64,000 bases of DNA, from NCBI RefSeq assembly GCF_021917145.1, contig NW_025813750.1, positions 1-64,000 of the forward strand. The letters run 5' to 3'. A program made the translations under genes and the position numbers. Origin of the DNA: Hypomesus transpacificus (Eukaryota; Chordata; Actinopteri; Osmeriformes; Osmeridae). Every line of letters starts with the position of its first letter. The first letter of the stretch is position 1. Positions 11,811 through 24,154 of the stretch are shown in pieces. A model generated the notes under the pieces. The model ran no database searches, had not been told where the DNA came from, and saw only the letters and a program-made list of their open reading frames with translations.

Positions 11811-12130
11811 TTTTTGTAGGGTGATAATGCCGTCTCGTTGCTTTCAAGTCAGTAAGTGGGTTTTAAAGTTGAATTATGGCTCGACATGTTGTCGTTGATG
11901 CTTTCTTGGGGCATCGTAGGTATAGTGGCTCCATCACCAGACAATACAAAGTGTGAGAGGCATTTCGTCTCTTGTGACGGTCGAGCACATCCGGATTAGG
12001 CCAAGTGTTCCAAACTCGACAGAAGTATAAACCAGGTTTATGGCAATCTCTTACTAGTTGGACGTCAGTAGGTGGTGTGAAAAATCGAACCGTGGCTCGA
12101 AAACCTGTGCGATCATGGAGGATGTCGTGG

Positions 12131-12202
12131 GCATTGGTGGTATAGTGGCAAGCATAGCTGCCTTCCAAGCAGTTGACCCGGGTTCGATTCCCGGCCAATG
12201 CA
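12131..12202 (+). tRNA. tRNA-Gly(TCC)
   Basis: Consensus sequence of the array, 72 bases, with all stems paired. Confidence 0.95.
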
Positions 12203-12330
12203 GAACCTTGAGAAAAATGTGTTTTATCTGGTGTCATTCCACTGCTTGCGGGCATTAGATATAGTAACGTGAGCTCCTGGACGATCGATCAGCTTCGGTT
12301 CGAGCTCGGCTGGCCAACAGTTGACAACGG

Positions 12331-12412
12331 GGTAGCGTGGCCGAGCGGTCCAAGGCACTGGATTAAGGCTCCAGTCTCTCCGGAGGCGTGGGTTCGAATC
12401 CCACCGCTGCTA
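12331..12412 (+). tRNA. tRNA-Leu(AAG)
   Basis: Consensus except GCACTGG at the anticodon-stem base and CTGCTA at the 3' end, where the last acceptor pair is G1-T72. Confidence 0.85.
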
Positions 12413-12723
12413 CTTTTGTAGGGTGCTAACGGCGTCTCATTGCTTTCACGTCAGTAAGTGGGTTTGAAAGGTGAACTGTGGCTCGACGTGTTGTGTTGTG
12501 TTGTCGTTGATGCTTTCTTGGGGCATCGTAGGTATAGTGGCTCCATCACCAGACAATACAAACCGTGAAGAGGCATTTCGTCTCTTGTGACGGTCGAACA
12601 CATCCGGAGTAGGCCAAGTGTTCCAAACTCGACAGAAGTATAAACCAGGTTTAGGGCAATCTGTTACTAGTTCAGTATCGATCAGTTTTGGGAGAAGCTC
12701 GGGTGGCCAACAGCTGACAACGG

Positions 12724-12805
12724 GGTAGCGTGGCCGAGCCGTCCAAGGCGCTGGATTTAGGCTCCAGTCTCTCCGGAGGCGTGGGTTAGAATCCGACTGC
12801 TGCCA
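12724..12805 (+). pseudogene. tRNA-Leu(TAG), degenerate
   Basis: Same C56A, GAGCCG and CCGAC changes as the locus at 11729, so it is a copy of that locus. Confidence 0.75.
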
Positions 12806-13125
12806 TTTTTGTAGGGTGATAATGCCGTCTCGTTGCTTTCAAGTCAGTAAGTGGGTTTTAAAGTTGAATTATGGCTCGACATGTTGTCGTTGATGCTTTC
12901 TTGGGGCATCGTAGGTATAGTGGCTCCATCACCAGACAATACAAAGTGTGAGAGGCATTTCGGCTCTTGTGACGGTCGAGCACATCCGGATTAGGCCAAG
13001 TGTTCCAAACTCGACAGAAGTATAAACCAGGTTTATGGCAATCTCTTACTAGTTGGACGTCAGTAGGTGGTGTGAAAAATCGAACCGTGGCTCGAAAAGC
13101 TGTGCGATCATGGAGGATGTTGTGG

Positions 13126-13197
13126 GCATTGGTGGTATAGTGGCAAGCATAGCTGCCTTCCAAGCAGTTGACCCGGGTTCGATTCCCGGCCAATGCA
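13126..13197 (+). tRNA. tRNA-Gly(TCC)
   Basis: Consensus, 72 bases. Confidence 0.95.
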
Positions 13198-13325
13198 GAA
13201 CCTTGAGAAAGATGTGTTTTATCTGGTGTCATTCCACTGCTTGCGGGCATTAGATATAGTCACGTGAGCTCCTGGACGATCGATCAGCTTCAGTTTGAGC
13301 TCGGCTGGCCAATAGCTGACAACGG

Positions 13326-13407
13326 GGTAGCGTGGCCGAGCGGTCCAAGGCGCTGGATTAAGGCTCCAGTCTCTCCGGAGGCGTGGGTTCGAATCCCACC
13401 GCTGCCG
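13326..13407 (+). tRNA. tRNA-Leu(AAG)
   Basis: Consensus body. The discriminator reads G (CTGCCG) instead of A, which may reduce leucylation. Confidence 0.9.
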
Positions 13408-13713
13408 CTTTTGTAGGGTGCTAACGGCGTCTCATTGCTTTCACGTCAGTAAGTGGGTTTGAAAGGTGAACTGTGGCTCGACGTGTTGTGTTGTCGTTGA
13501 TGCTTTCTTGGGGCATCGTAGGTATAGTGGCTCCATCACCAGACAATACAAACCGTGAAGAGGCATTTCGTCTCTTGTGACGGTCGAACACATCCGGAGT
13601 AGGCCAAGTGTTCCAAACTCGACAGAAGTATAAACCAGGTTTAGGGCAATCTGTTACTAGTTCAGTATCGATCAGTTTTGGGAGAAGCTCGGGTGGCCAA
13701 CAGCTGACAACGG

Positions 13714-13795
13714 GGTAGCGTGGCCGAGCCGTCCAAGGCGCTGGATTTAGGCTCCAGTCTCTCCGGAGGCGTGGGTTAGAATCCGACTGCTGCCA
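13714..13795 (+). pseudogene. tRNA-Leu(TAG), degenerate
   Basis: Third copy of the C56A type in this segment. Confidence 0.75.
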
Positions 13796-14115
13796 TTTTT
13801 GTAGGGTGATAATGCCGTCTCGTTGCTTTCAAGTCAGTAAGTGGGTTTGAAAGTTGAATTATGGCTCGACATGTTGTCGTTGATGCTTTCTTGGGGCATC
13901 GTAGGTATAGTGGCTCCATCACCAGACAATACAAAGTGTGAGAGGCATTTCGTCTCTTGTGACGGTCGAGCACATCCGGATTAGGCCAAGTGTTCCAAAC
14001 TCGACAGAAGTATAAACCAGGTTTATGGCAATCTCTTACTAGTTGGACGTCAGTAGGTGGTGTGAAAAATCGAACCGTGGCTCGAAATACTGTGCGATCA
14101 TGGAGGATGTTGTGG

Positions 14116-14157
14116 GCATTGGTGGTATAGTGGCAAGCATAGCTGCCTTCCACGCGG
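14116..14157 (+). pseudogene. tRNA-Gly(TCC), 5' part split by transposon copy 2
   Basis: Ends CTTCCACGCGG at the same base as the other two split copies. The partner is 21702-21736. Confidence 0.85.
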
Positions 14158-14763
14158 CGGGCAGACGCCTGTACCTGTAAAGGGAAAAATTGGGGTACTC
14201 GTGTCGAATCCCAGTCACGACGATGTTTATTACAAATGATTTATTGTACTTCTTTCAATGATACAATATAGTGGCACTGGTTATCTGCTATATATCAAAC
14301 CAATGTAAAAGGCCATACTGAGATGCCTCTAATCTACATCTAAAATTGCAGTATTGTACATTACAAATACATCACAATTGTATTTAGCCTTGTTTATTAA
14401 CAAGATTGTGTATTGTCCGTTGGCACTATTTTCATTGTTTGTATATTGTCTGGTTTTGATGGAATATAAAAAAATATATTCTGGTAAAAACCTCTAATAT
14501 TGGGGATTTATTTTCAGTGTAACCAGTTGCCTGGATTTGTTTGCGCCACTAAATGAAGACATTTGTACAGATGAGTCTTAAGGGGTCAATGGTAATCAAT
14601 AGTCTGATCCATCTCCATTTTCATACATCATGAACATTTATTTGATGATTAATTGTGATACAAATAACTGAGATGAACACACAATCTTATTTTGGCCATT
14701 TATTGGAACATGTAATCAAGGCTTGTACAAATAACCTAGATTAAGTGCAAAACAGTCATATTA

Positions 14764-14769
14764 TTTATT
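14764..14769 (-). terminator. Polyadenylation signal of transposase gene, copy 2
   Basis: AATAAA on the minus strand shortly after the stop codon. Confidence 0.5.
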
Positions 14770-14804
14770 TGAACTATTTACAACAATTTTTATGTACAGT
14801 TTGC

Positions 14805-17800
14805 CTACTTCCCCTTCTCCTCAGCCCACCTCTTCTTCTCTGCCTTGTAGAAGGCTGATTGTTGAAACTCCCCCCAGGTCATTTCAGCATTCATTCCGTC
14901 TGCCTTGTACAGGGACAGCACCCTGGTAGGACAGTAAATGTACCTGCCCGCCACACCCCGGAACGAATGGTACACATGGGGGCTTTCTGGCCCCTGCTTG
15001 ATGGGCTTGCGGCAGAACTTGCAGAGCCGACCGGTGGGCTGCTGTTCTGCCGCCCTCCATTTCCCCCGCAGATCAGCCAACCTCCGTGCCTCTGCTGACC
15101 TGAGCTTGGCTGCCTCAAGCTCTTTCCCAAAGAAAGGGGTGTCCGCAAAGTCCTCAAACGGCATTCTGGGGTCATTCAGGCCTTCTGCTGCATAGAGCTT
15201 GTGGACTCTTTGTGAGCAGTAAAAGTACTTGACCTCCCCAGACTGGTAGAAGAGGTGGATGGAGGAACCGTCTCCCTGGTGTCGCGACTTCGGCTGGCCA
15301 CAGGCAAGACAGTTCCTCGTCTTCTTTTTGCCCAGCTGCTGCTGCTGCTGTTGTTGCAGTGCCGTCTGCTTCTGGACTATGTCCCGCACCATGTCCTCGA
15401 TAGCAGCCTTGGTCAGAGGGGCCTCCTGGGGATCTCTCCCAGGTGGATTGACCGCAGCGGGTGGTATGGTCACCACCGGCACGCTCTTGGTCTCACTCTC
15501 TGCCGTCAGGTGCTGCCACAGCTGCTGCGTCTCCAGGAGTTTCTGTGGGCTGGTGTTCAGGGACGTGCTGGCGTTGGTCCGCTTTGCCCAATGCTTCACA
15601 TACTGTGAAATGTGTTGCTTTGTTGTTGGATGCAACAGGCTATTGGGATCACGGGAAGCAGCCTGCACCAAGCCAGCGTAGTCACTGTCCACCCTCTGCA
15701 GGAAATCCTTCGACCCTTGGTGGATTCCTATGAGGCCGTCGATGACCTCCTTCATGGCCTCTGTCCACCGGGAATGGTCCAAGACGTACAGAAGCCCGCC
15801 TGCCTTGATGGACATTGTGCGAGCAGCACGCGGGTTTGCTGTGATGGGCAGTGCAGGTGTCGTTGGCAGACCTGAAGACAAGTAGAAATAACACATAATA
15901 AATATAAAATCTTGCTCTATCAAGCATCAGTGCAACTTGAGTGTTGCATCTCATTCACATTTTACTAGCAGATGTGTAAAATGAGGGATATTTGCAAAAT
16001 TACCTTGAGTGGAGGTTGATTGGACTGGCTGGACTGTGGTCTGGGGCAAGACTCCAGAAGCCTCACCAAAGACGTCATCCTGCAACAGAGGAAGTACATG
16101 CATTTCAATTATTTAAACATGTGTTCTTAGTCTGCAGGTATAACCTGTGTAAGTTTGAAAGTGTAAATTACAAAGTGCTATCAATGCAACTTACATTGTC
16201 TTCTGGCGTGATGAAGGGCTGGTCGGCGACCACCCGGTCAGCCTCCTCTTCCTCAGCTCCCTCTTCATCAGCCCCCTGGGACCTGTTCTTGAACCAGTCC
16301 AGAGGCACAGGGCGACAGCCTGGCTCCACATACTGCAGGCCAAATCTCTCCCCTGTGTCTCTGTGGCATTCAGGGTATTTGGCATGGCCGGTCACCCTCT
16401 CCGATGCCACGTTCAGCTGCATGATGAGCACTGGGTCAAAGACTGCAGGTAGCTTCACGTCCGGTAACTTCAGATCCACCAATCTCTGAAAGTTCCACCG
16501 TGCCATGCCCATCATGCCTTGAGCCTGGAAGAGCTCGGAGGAAACACAGTTGCCTGTGATCCACCGTGCCTGATGCGCATGGAAACCCTCCTGTTGGGAG
16601 GTGCCTCTCACAGGGATCCACACTGGGACAGCTGCTCCTTCACCCTTGACGTGGTTGAGCTGCACTGTTCCTCCGTGTCTGTAAAGGATCCCGTCCTCCT
16701 CCTCTGGATCACTCAGGCAGCCTCTCAGGATGTGCACCCTCTGGAGTCTCCACAGCTTTAGCATGGACGGCTTGAAGAGGTAGACACCATTGGGATCTGT
16801 CTCTAGGAAGAACTGTTTGAGGACGCTCTCCACTCTCTCCAGCAGCTCTGTAGGTTGTGGTACCTTACAATTGAAAAAAGGATTACAGATGATTTCATAT
16901 GCATTAACGGAATACAGAAATGAAATTACGTATTTTTCTTATTTATGTTATAACATAACAAGCATTATTAATGTTATGAACATTCAAAAGTACCTTGGTC
17001 CGGCAGTGTTCCCGGATATGCTGCTTTGTGGGATTGGCAGGCCTGATCCCACAGAAGGCGTATGCCTCCGTCAGCCTCTGCAGGTCAGTCTGGTCCACCA
17101 CACAGAATGCAGCACTGAGGAACCGGCAGAAAGTGCTGTGGAGTGTATGGTGCTCTGACACGCACTCCCTTGAGAACCGCCGCATGCAATGGAAAAGGTC
17201 CAGTTTGACAGTGATGTCGCTGCTGTACTTTCCCCGGGAGGCACATGAGTTGGTCAGGTTCCCAGATGTTGCCCCCGTCACCACAGCTTCCGTGGTTTTC
17301 CATGAATCCCAGTGGAGGTGCTCCTGGGGGTCAAGGTTTGGGATCCGGAAATCACCACAGCAGTCCCTGCTCACACAGTGAGAGAGAGAGAGAGAAAAAC
17401 ACAAATTAATGATAGGCTTTGAGTTTCTATGTCACCTGCATACAATCCCCTGTAACTATATAGTATATTATATTTTGCTAAATGTTTCTGTCCTGTGTAA
17501 AATTGAATACAAAAGCTGTGATCTGGCTTTTACCTGTCCACCCACTGGTACTTTGCCTTCGGCAGTCCAGCTGAGTCGTAGCGATGAGACAGCCCCTCGT
17601 ACATGGGTTCCAGCGACCGGTCACTCTCTGACTGAAGCATCACCCAGGACAGGATCATCCAGTTCTCATTCATCACGAGGACATGGTTCCGGATGAGAGC
17701 ACCACCTTCCGGGCCACCTTCCGTGTGTGGTCAGCTCGAATGACCTGCCCAAAAGTGCCTTGCAGGACAAGAGTGAGGGTCTTCTCCTTACGGTGGTACT

Positions 17801-20800
17801 CATGTACGAGGCAGTCTACTAGGTAGCGGGGACTGATGGCTACCCCACACCAGCCATTGGTCAAGTCGTAGGTACCAAAGGGATCAGGGGTGTTGTCCTT
17901 CCGCATGGTGCCTGTGATGGTCTTCTGCCCATACAGGCCGGAGTCACCATCCTGCACATTCTGTACAGTCAACAGATAGGCAAGGTGTGCCCTCTCGTAC
18001 CGTAGGTGCAGAGCCTCATTCAGCTGATTTGCCATGTCTGTGGCCGACCTCCCTGTGCGACATAGCTCATCCATTACCGTTTTGCAGATGGCTTTTTTGT
18101 GGGTGAGAAATGCTGGCAGGATGTTGCAGAAGAGTTGTGGCAGCATTTCCATCCACTGGGGTTTGTCAGCGAACCAGTACCTCTTGCATGTTTTGCAGTT
18201 CAGCCGAGAGGCCAAGATGTAGTACTGGCCGCTGGTCCCAATAATGACCCGGGGTCGCCCAACTCCTGCCGAAACCTCATGGGGAGTGGAGCAGCCGTAG
18301 AGGCAGGGTAAAATGTAATTGTTCCTCACTCTCTCCATAATTGCATGCTCCGGTTTCCAAATGAAAAATGGATGTAGCTGGAAGTACTTGGGAGATGGCA
18401 TATCATAGACTGGATCTATGAGTTCTGGTTGGGGTGGATGACGCCACAAGGAGATCATACCCATCAGATGTCGTACAGGTCGAGATCCTGGCCAAAGTCC
18501 CAAAGATTCCATCTCCGTTTTCATCCACATCTTCTGGTTTTGGGAGCAGTTCCACTGGCTGACGTCTTGGTCCTTCCTATGGAGTGGTGGTGGGATGGTA
18601 GACGGAGCTGGGGTAGGTAGCGCACCAGCTGCGGCTGGAACAGGACAGGGTAGAGCGACAGCAGCAGACGTGGCAGGAGATGGAGCAGAGTGCGGTGGCA
18701 TGGTGGCTGCAGACAGCACAGGAGCCAGTCGGGGAGAGGCTGCAGGATGACAGATGATAATGATGAGCAACTAAATTCTGTAAACAACAGACTAAATACA
18801 TAGATTTTTAAACATATAAAATATTTTTAAATACTTTCAAGTAATTATATTATTAAATAATAGTGACTCATACCTTTTGAGATAGCAGTGTTTGCTGACT
18901 CTGTACACAGGCCCAGTGCAAGCAACTCGGGCGGAACTGGCACTGGAGCCTTCACTGGAACTGGGGGATCTAATGACAAAATATGTATATAGCTCACAAC
19001 CTGTCTTTTTGCTACCGGGACTGCAGTGAGAGATGACTTTCAATCACAGGCTAAGAGTTAAATGAGGTAAGTAAGTTATGTTTGATTAAATCTTGTATCT
19101 AGTTAGGCGCATGTAGACATCAATATTAACCTGGCAACAAAGAAGTGAGTCCATCACCCTGGTCTGGTCTGGAGAGTGTGGCTGCTGGTTTACTCTTTTC
19201 TATTACAGAAAGCACAATGTTATTCTCAACATCTAACATAGTAGCTCATGCAAAACACAACATATTGTTTGTAGTATGTTTTTAAATTGCAAGAGATTCA
19301 GATGTAGTCCTAGCAACATGATCATTTTACCTTGAGCAGTGCTGGGGTCCAGTCTGTTACCAGGCAGTTTAGACTGAGCAGCGGATGGATTCTTATATCC
19401 TGAAAAAAAGGACAAAGTTAGTCACCGTGTAAAAGTTATATTTCAGACTGACAGAGGCAAATTGCATGTGTGCTTTGTTTGCATGTAAGAACTTCTCTCA
19501 ATTGGATCTGTCAGCAACTATCAAACAGCTTTAATCCTAAATAAATAATTTTGTTCAAAAACCTGTTAAGCAAACAATGCAAACGGTGGCATGCACATTC
19601 ATGCAGTCATCATGCAGAGTATAAGACAAATAACACTTACCCTCAACGAAGAGCCTGTAAATTCATAATGGGAATCATGCAGAGTATAAGAAAAAAAAAC
19701 ACTTACCATCAACGATGGAGAGGATGTAAATTCATGATTGGAGTTTTGAAAGGCAGAACACCATAAACATTGAACAAGGCCAGAAACGTGGCATGAACAT
19801 TGAACAAGGCCAGGAATGTGGCATGAACATTGACCAAGAGTCATGTCTTGGTCCCAACAACTGATATGCAAAGAGACCTCGGCCTGCTGGTCTCTTATTC
19901 CTGGGAGATGAAGATGCACCCGAAGACAGGGCAGCAGCTAGTGACAAAGCAGAGATGAAAAGATGTACAACATGCTGTCAAGTAGCAGTTCAAAAGCATA
20001 TTGCTTTAAATGTGTCCTCAGTCACACACAACAAGGCCCACAAAGGAACATTCACTTACAGCTCTGCTTGACCATCTTGGAGGGGGAGATGTTCAGCATG
20101 GCTTGCTCCAGGTCTTCATCTTCATCCATGACTGTGGTGCAAACAGGAAAGAAACATAAGAATGTATTCCTTTCACTGTACAATAGTTACATTTATATCC
20201 TATCTGTTACATGCATCAAATGAAAGTTAACCATAATCACAAGCATTAAATTACTTATAATATTTAATTAATACTGATGACCTACCCACGGCTTGGCTGG
20301 AGGCGAGCAGAGGAGAGGACATGGATGCCTCCTGGGTCTTCTTGGTCAGGTACCGCTTCAGTTTGTCCATGCTAGTTCCCGGAGTGGTGGTCCGGGACAG
20401 AACGAACGCTGCAAAGCCATCTGCCCTACCCTCCCAGACGTCACCCCAGGTCCTTGTTGGCATGCGGCCAAAGCCGACCTGTTGGTCCTCCTCCACTGAG
20501 CTGACAGCCCCGGTCCTCCTGGCCTCGTACTCCAGCACTGCCTTGATTTCCTTGAAGGAATTGGCATACCCTACAAAGGACCGCAGGCTGTCTTTGCTGG
20601 GCCCATCCAAAGGCATGCCAGCCATTTGCTCCTTTTCAAATTGTTTAATGAGGTACAGAGTGTACCCCACATCATTTTCAAGGAGCCATCTGACCAATTT
20701 CCCCATATACTTTCCAAACTGTAAAGTATACTCCCCCAACACCTCAGTTTGATCAGACACATCCCCCCCTCGGTCACGGACCAAAGAGCACGCCCTTGCC

Positions 20801-20967
20801 CTCATCTGCTCCTCCTTTATGGGTGCTGACTTGTCCTTCAGAGAGACAGAGGAGTCCTTCCAACGCTTGGCTTCCTCAGTTGCATCTTGGAGAAGGTAGC
20901 CATGTGACCCCTTCCGAAAGACCACCACCACTCTCCCAGGATAAAAACTAAAAACTTGCTTAGACAT
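14805..20967 (-). CDS. Dada-like DDE transposase, multi-exon, copy 2
   Basis: Exons on the minus strand are 20967-20286, 20131-20060, an uncertain exon near 19935, 19399-19331, 18969-18874, 18739-17534, 17366-16994, 16863-16195, 16079-16004 and 15871-14805. Exon lengths and phases match copy 3 except the exon at 16195, which is 9 bases shorter and stays in frame. The catalytic-type motifs DHT, VDRDCC, DLFH and QQEGFH are all present. In the first exon the FGKYKG motif reads FGKYMG. The frame change near the end of the 1,206-base exon, next to the MNENW motif, is shared with copies 1 and 3, so it predates the duplications or marks a splice variant I cannot see. Confidence 0.7.
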
Positions 20968-21701
20968 CTGTATTTAAAAGAAATAACACATTCAATAATT
21001 TCAACAAATTACATGTCAAGAGGGGGTGGTAGCCAGAGTATTTTCAAACAACACTGCCCTACAGTAGATCTGTATCTATTCGATGAGTGTGCTTACTTGA
21101 GGTGAATGTGCCTCATCTCAACTCCCCCATCCTCCCCCATCCCCCAACAATCCCCCTCAATGTCCTTTGTCTTGGAATGTGTATTAGCTGCGAACAGCTC
21201 TCTTCTAACATGACTTTTATTCACGATTCACTATTAATTTTACATAACATGCTGGCAAACCATTGTCGGTATATTGTTAGTAACTAACGTTACTGAATAA
21301 CTTTGGGAAGTTATAGTAGTACCAACGTAACATTGCATTAGTGGCTACTGTACATACAGTTTCATTCATTCATAATGTTAGACTGAGAGTCATAGCGTGC
21401 TCAATGTTGAGTTTTCACAAAGCAGAGATGAGTAAAATAACATGTTCATTCATGATTTAGCTAGCTATTTTTAGATCTATCCAGATGGATATCTTACCTC
21501 AGTGCAGATCAACGTGTACTGTTCTCTCAAACAATATATTCTGATCTGAGACGCTTCTCTATCTCGTAAGAAAACCGCGAAACAGCGCCCCCCAAATCCC
21601 CATAGTGGCCACAAATGGTAGTATTCGATATGGTTAAGGATAGCCATAGAGAATGAATGGGAAAAGTTAAGGAAGTTAAGACCATTCATAGCAGCCTGCC
21701 G

Positions 21702-21736
21702 CGCGGCTGACCCGGGTTCGATTCCCGGCCAATGCA
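21702..21736 (+). pseudogene. tRNA-Gly, 3' part split by transposon copy 2
   Basis: The 3' side of the anticodon stem, T arm and acceptor strand are intact. Confidence 0.85.
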
Positions 21737-21864
21737 GAACCTTGAGAAAAATGTGTTTTATCTGGTGTCATTCCACTGCTTGCGGGCATTAGATATAGTC
21801 ACGTGAGCTCCTGGACGATCGATCAGCTTCGGTTCGAGCTCAGCTGGCCAACAGCTGACAACGG

Positions 21865-21946
21865 GGTAGCGTGGCCGAGCGGTCCAAGGCGCTGGATTAA
21901 GGCTCCAGTCTCTCCGGAGGCGTGGGTTCGAATCCCACCGCTGCCA
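21865..21946 (+). tRNA. tRNA-Leu(AAG)
   Basis: Consensus, 82 bases, with a TTTT terminator. Confidence 0.95.
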
Positions 21947-22247
21947 CTTTTGTAGGGTGCTAACGGCGTCTCATTGCTTTCACGTCAGTAAGTGGGTTTG
22001 AAAGGTGAACTGTGGCTCGTTGTGTTGTCGTTGATGCTTTCTTGGGGGATCGTAGGTATAGTTGCTCCATCACCAGACAATACAAACCGTGAAGAGGCAT
22101 TTCGTCTCTTGTGACGGTCGAACACATCCGGAGTAGGCCAAGTGTTCCAAACTCGACAGAAGTATAAACCAGGTTTAGGGCAATCTGTTACTAGTTCAGT
22201 ATCGATCAGTTTTGGGAGAAGCTCGGGTGGCCAACAGCTGACAACGG

Positions 22248-22329
22248 GGTAGCGTGGCCGAGCGGTCCAAGGCGCTGGATTTAGGCTCCAGTCTCTCCGG
22301 AGGCGTGGGTTCGAATCCGACTGCTGCCA
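22248..22329 (+). tRNA. tRNA-Leu(TAG), CCGAC subtype
   Basis: Intact B box TTCGAAT. One T-stem mismatch (G51-G63) and a G7-T66 wobble. Confidence 0.8.
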
Positions 22330-22630
22330 CTTTTGTAGGGTGCTAACGGCGTCTCATTGCTTTCACGTCAGTAAGTGGGTTTGAAAGGTGAACTGTGGCT
22401 CGTTGTGTTGTCGTTGATGCTTTCTTGGGGGATCGTAGGTATAGTTGCTCCATCACCAGACAATACAAACCGTGAAGAGGCATTTCGTCTCTTGTGACGG
22501 TCGAACACATCCGGAGTAGGCCAAGTGTTCCAAACTCGACAGAAGTATAAACCAGGTTTAGGGCAATCTGTTACTAGTTCAGTATCGATCAGTTTTGGGA
22601 GAAGCTCGGGTGGCCAACAGCTGACAACGG

Positions 22631-22712
22631 GGTAGCGTGGCCGAGCGGTCCAAGGCGCTGGATTTAGGCTCCAGTCTCTCCGGAGGCGTGGGTTCGAATC
22701 CGACTGCTGCCA
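22631..22712 (+). tRNA. tRNA-Leu(TAG), CCGAC subtype
   Basis: Direct repeat of the gene at 22248, with an identical body. Confidence 0.8.
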
Positions 22713-22770
22713 CTTTTGTAGGGTGCTAATGCCGTCTCGTTGCTTTCAAGTCAGTAAGTGGGTTTTAAAG

Positions 22771-23890
22771 TCAAATCAAATCAAATCAAATTTATTTGTA
22801 TAGCCCTTTTTACACGCAAGCATGTCACAGAGGGCTTCACATGCGCCCATAGAACTGCCCCTCAACCAACCTAAACCCTCAAGGAAGACAAGGAAAAACT
22901 CCCAGAAAAACTCCCACCGGGAGAAAAAATGGAAGAAACCTTGGGAGGAGCAATTCAGAGAGGGATCCCCTCCTCCAGAGACGGTTGGTAAGAGAGAGGA
23001 GCAGAACACAAGCTAAACATAGTCATACAGTGTCAATGGGATTTGAAACACCAAAATCCATTGTTCGGCTTTATAGACGTTGGATGGGACCGGGAAACTC
23101 GCTGTTGGCCGTCATGGAGACTGGATTCCGGGTGACGACCTGGTTCAGCGTTGGCAGACCGACGACCAAGCAGGTCCTGACAGCTCAAACCCCCCACACC
23201 ACAGGGAATGTGTGGGGGGGGGACAGAGAGGAGAGCAGGGATTAGAGAATGCCAGGAGCAGCTAACAGTTACAGTCAAAATAGAATGAGATCCCCACCGG
23301 TCAAGTGTGGACTAGTGCAGCAATTTAACAGAGCAAAAAGGGTATTTGATGCAGCCCCACACACCAAAACAACGACAGCCCCCCTCAGTTGGAACATGAA
23401 ATCTGTTCCAGGGGAAAGAGCTCTAAAGTAGGTTATACTTATACGAATAAGGATGAAAACAGCCAGTCCCCCGTTGTCTCCAACTAGTAATAAAAACTAT
23501 AACAGTAACAATATACAGCAACGGAACTATAATAATAATAATACTAACAATATACAGTAACAGGTTTACTTTATTTGTAACATCTAGCTGGGCAATGTGA
23601 ACATAAGCTATAATTAAAATTTAAAAGTTACATGTGATACACACATAGGCAAGCACACATCCCAGGTTTACATAGAAAGTACACACATACTTCCCTTTAA
23701 CAATCATAGAATTGACTAAACAAGAACGTTTTTAATCTAGTTTTAAATGTCGAGACAGTATCAGCTTCCTTAATTGAGATGGGTAATTTGTTCCAAAGAA
23801 GAGGTGCTCTATATGAGAACGCCCTACCTCCAGCAGTTTTTTTCTTAACTTTGGGTATTACCAGATAGCCGGCATTTTGAGATCTTAGAG
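22771..23890 (-). mobile_element. Retroposon-like insertion with TTTGA-type tail
   Basis: It begins on the + strand with four TCAAA units, then ATTTATTTGTATAGCCC. Read on the minus strand this is a LINE/SINE-like 3' end with a TTTGA repeat tail, as in fish L2-type elements. The left flank ends TTTTAAAG and the right flank resumes AGGTGAACTG, so it sits within the spacer motif TTTTAAAGGTGAACTG with at most a 2-3 base duplication. No long reading frame is present. The inner sequence resembles a repeat common in teleost genomes, but I cannot name the family. It occurs once in the window. Confidence 0.6.
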
Positions 23891-24154
23891 AGGTGAACTG
23901 TGGCTCGACATGTTGTCGTTGATGCTTTCTTGGGGCATCGTAGGTATAGTGGCTCCATCACCAGACAATACAAAGTGTGAGAGGCATTTCGTCTCTTGTG
24001 ACGGTCGAGCACATCCGGATTAGGCCAAGTGTTCCAAACTCGACAGAAGTATAAACCAGGTTTATGCCAAACTCTTACTAGTTGGACGTCAGTAGGTGGT
24101 GTGAAAAATCTAACCGTGGCTCGAAAAGCTGTGCGATCATGGAGGATGTCGTGG

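Larger units (their letters stand above)
11173..14157. repeat. tRNA array segment II
   Basis: It runs from the 3' part of one transposon-split tRNA-Gly to the 5' part of the next. It consists of three near-identical units of about 995 bases, each with Leu(AAG), a degenerate Leu(TAG) and Gly(TCC); the last Gly is split. A 5-base TGTGT repeat number in the spacer varies between units. I see nothing else in the spacers. Confidence 0.9.
14158..21701 (-). mobile_element. Dada-like DNA transposon, copy 2
   Basis: A 7.54 kb element at the same tRNA-Gly position, with CGCGG on both sides. It differs from copies 1 and 3 by scattered substitutions, a 9-base in-frame difference in one exon, and an AC-containing change near the right end. 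The base run just before the right CGCGG is CCTGCCG here but CCTCCCG in copies 1 and 3. The right end therefore resembles the anticodon loop of tRNA-Gly(GCC), whereas the left end reads CCTTCCA. Confidence 0.75.

Noticed and set aside
12058-12258. Repeated 66-codon + strand frames over each tRNA-Gly
   Set aside because: They consist of spacer plus the tRNA-Gly gene read through, start at a non-ATG codon, and vary only as the array varies.
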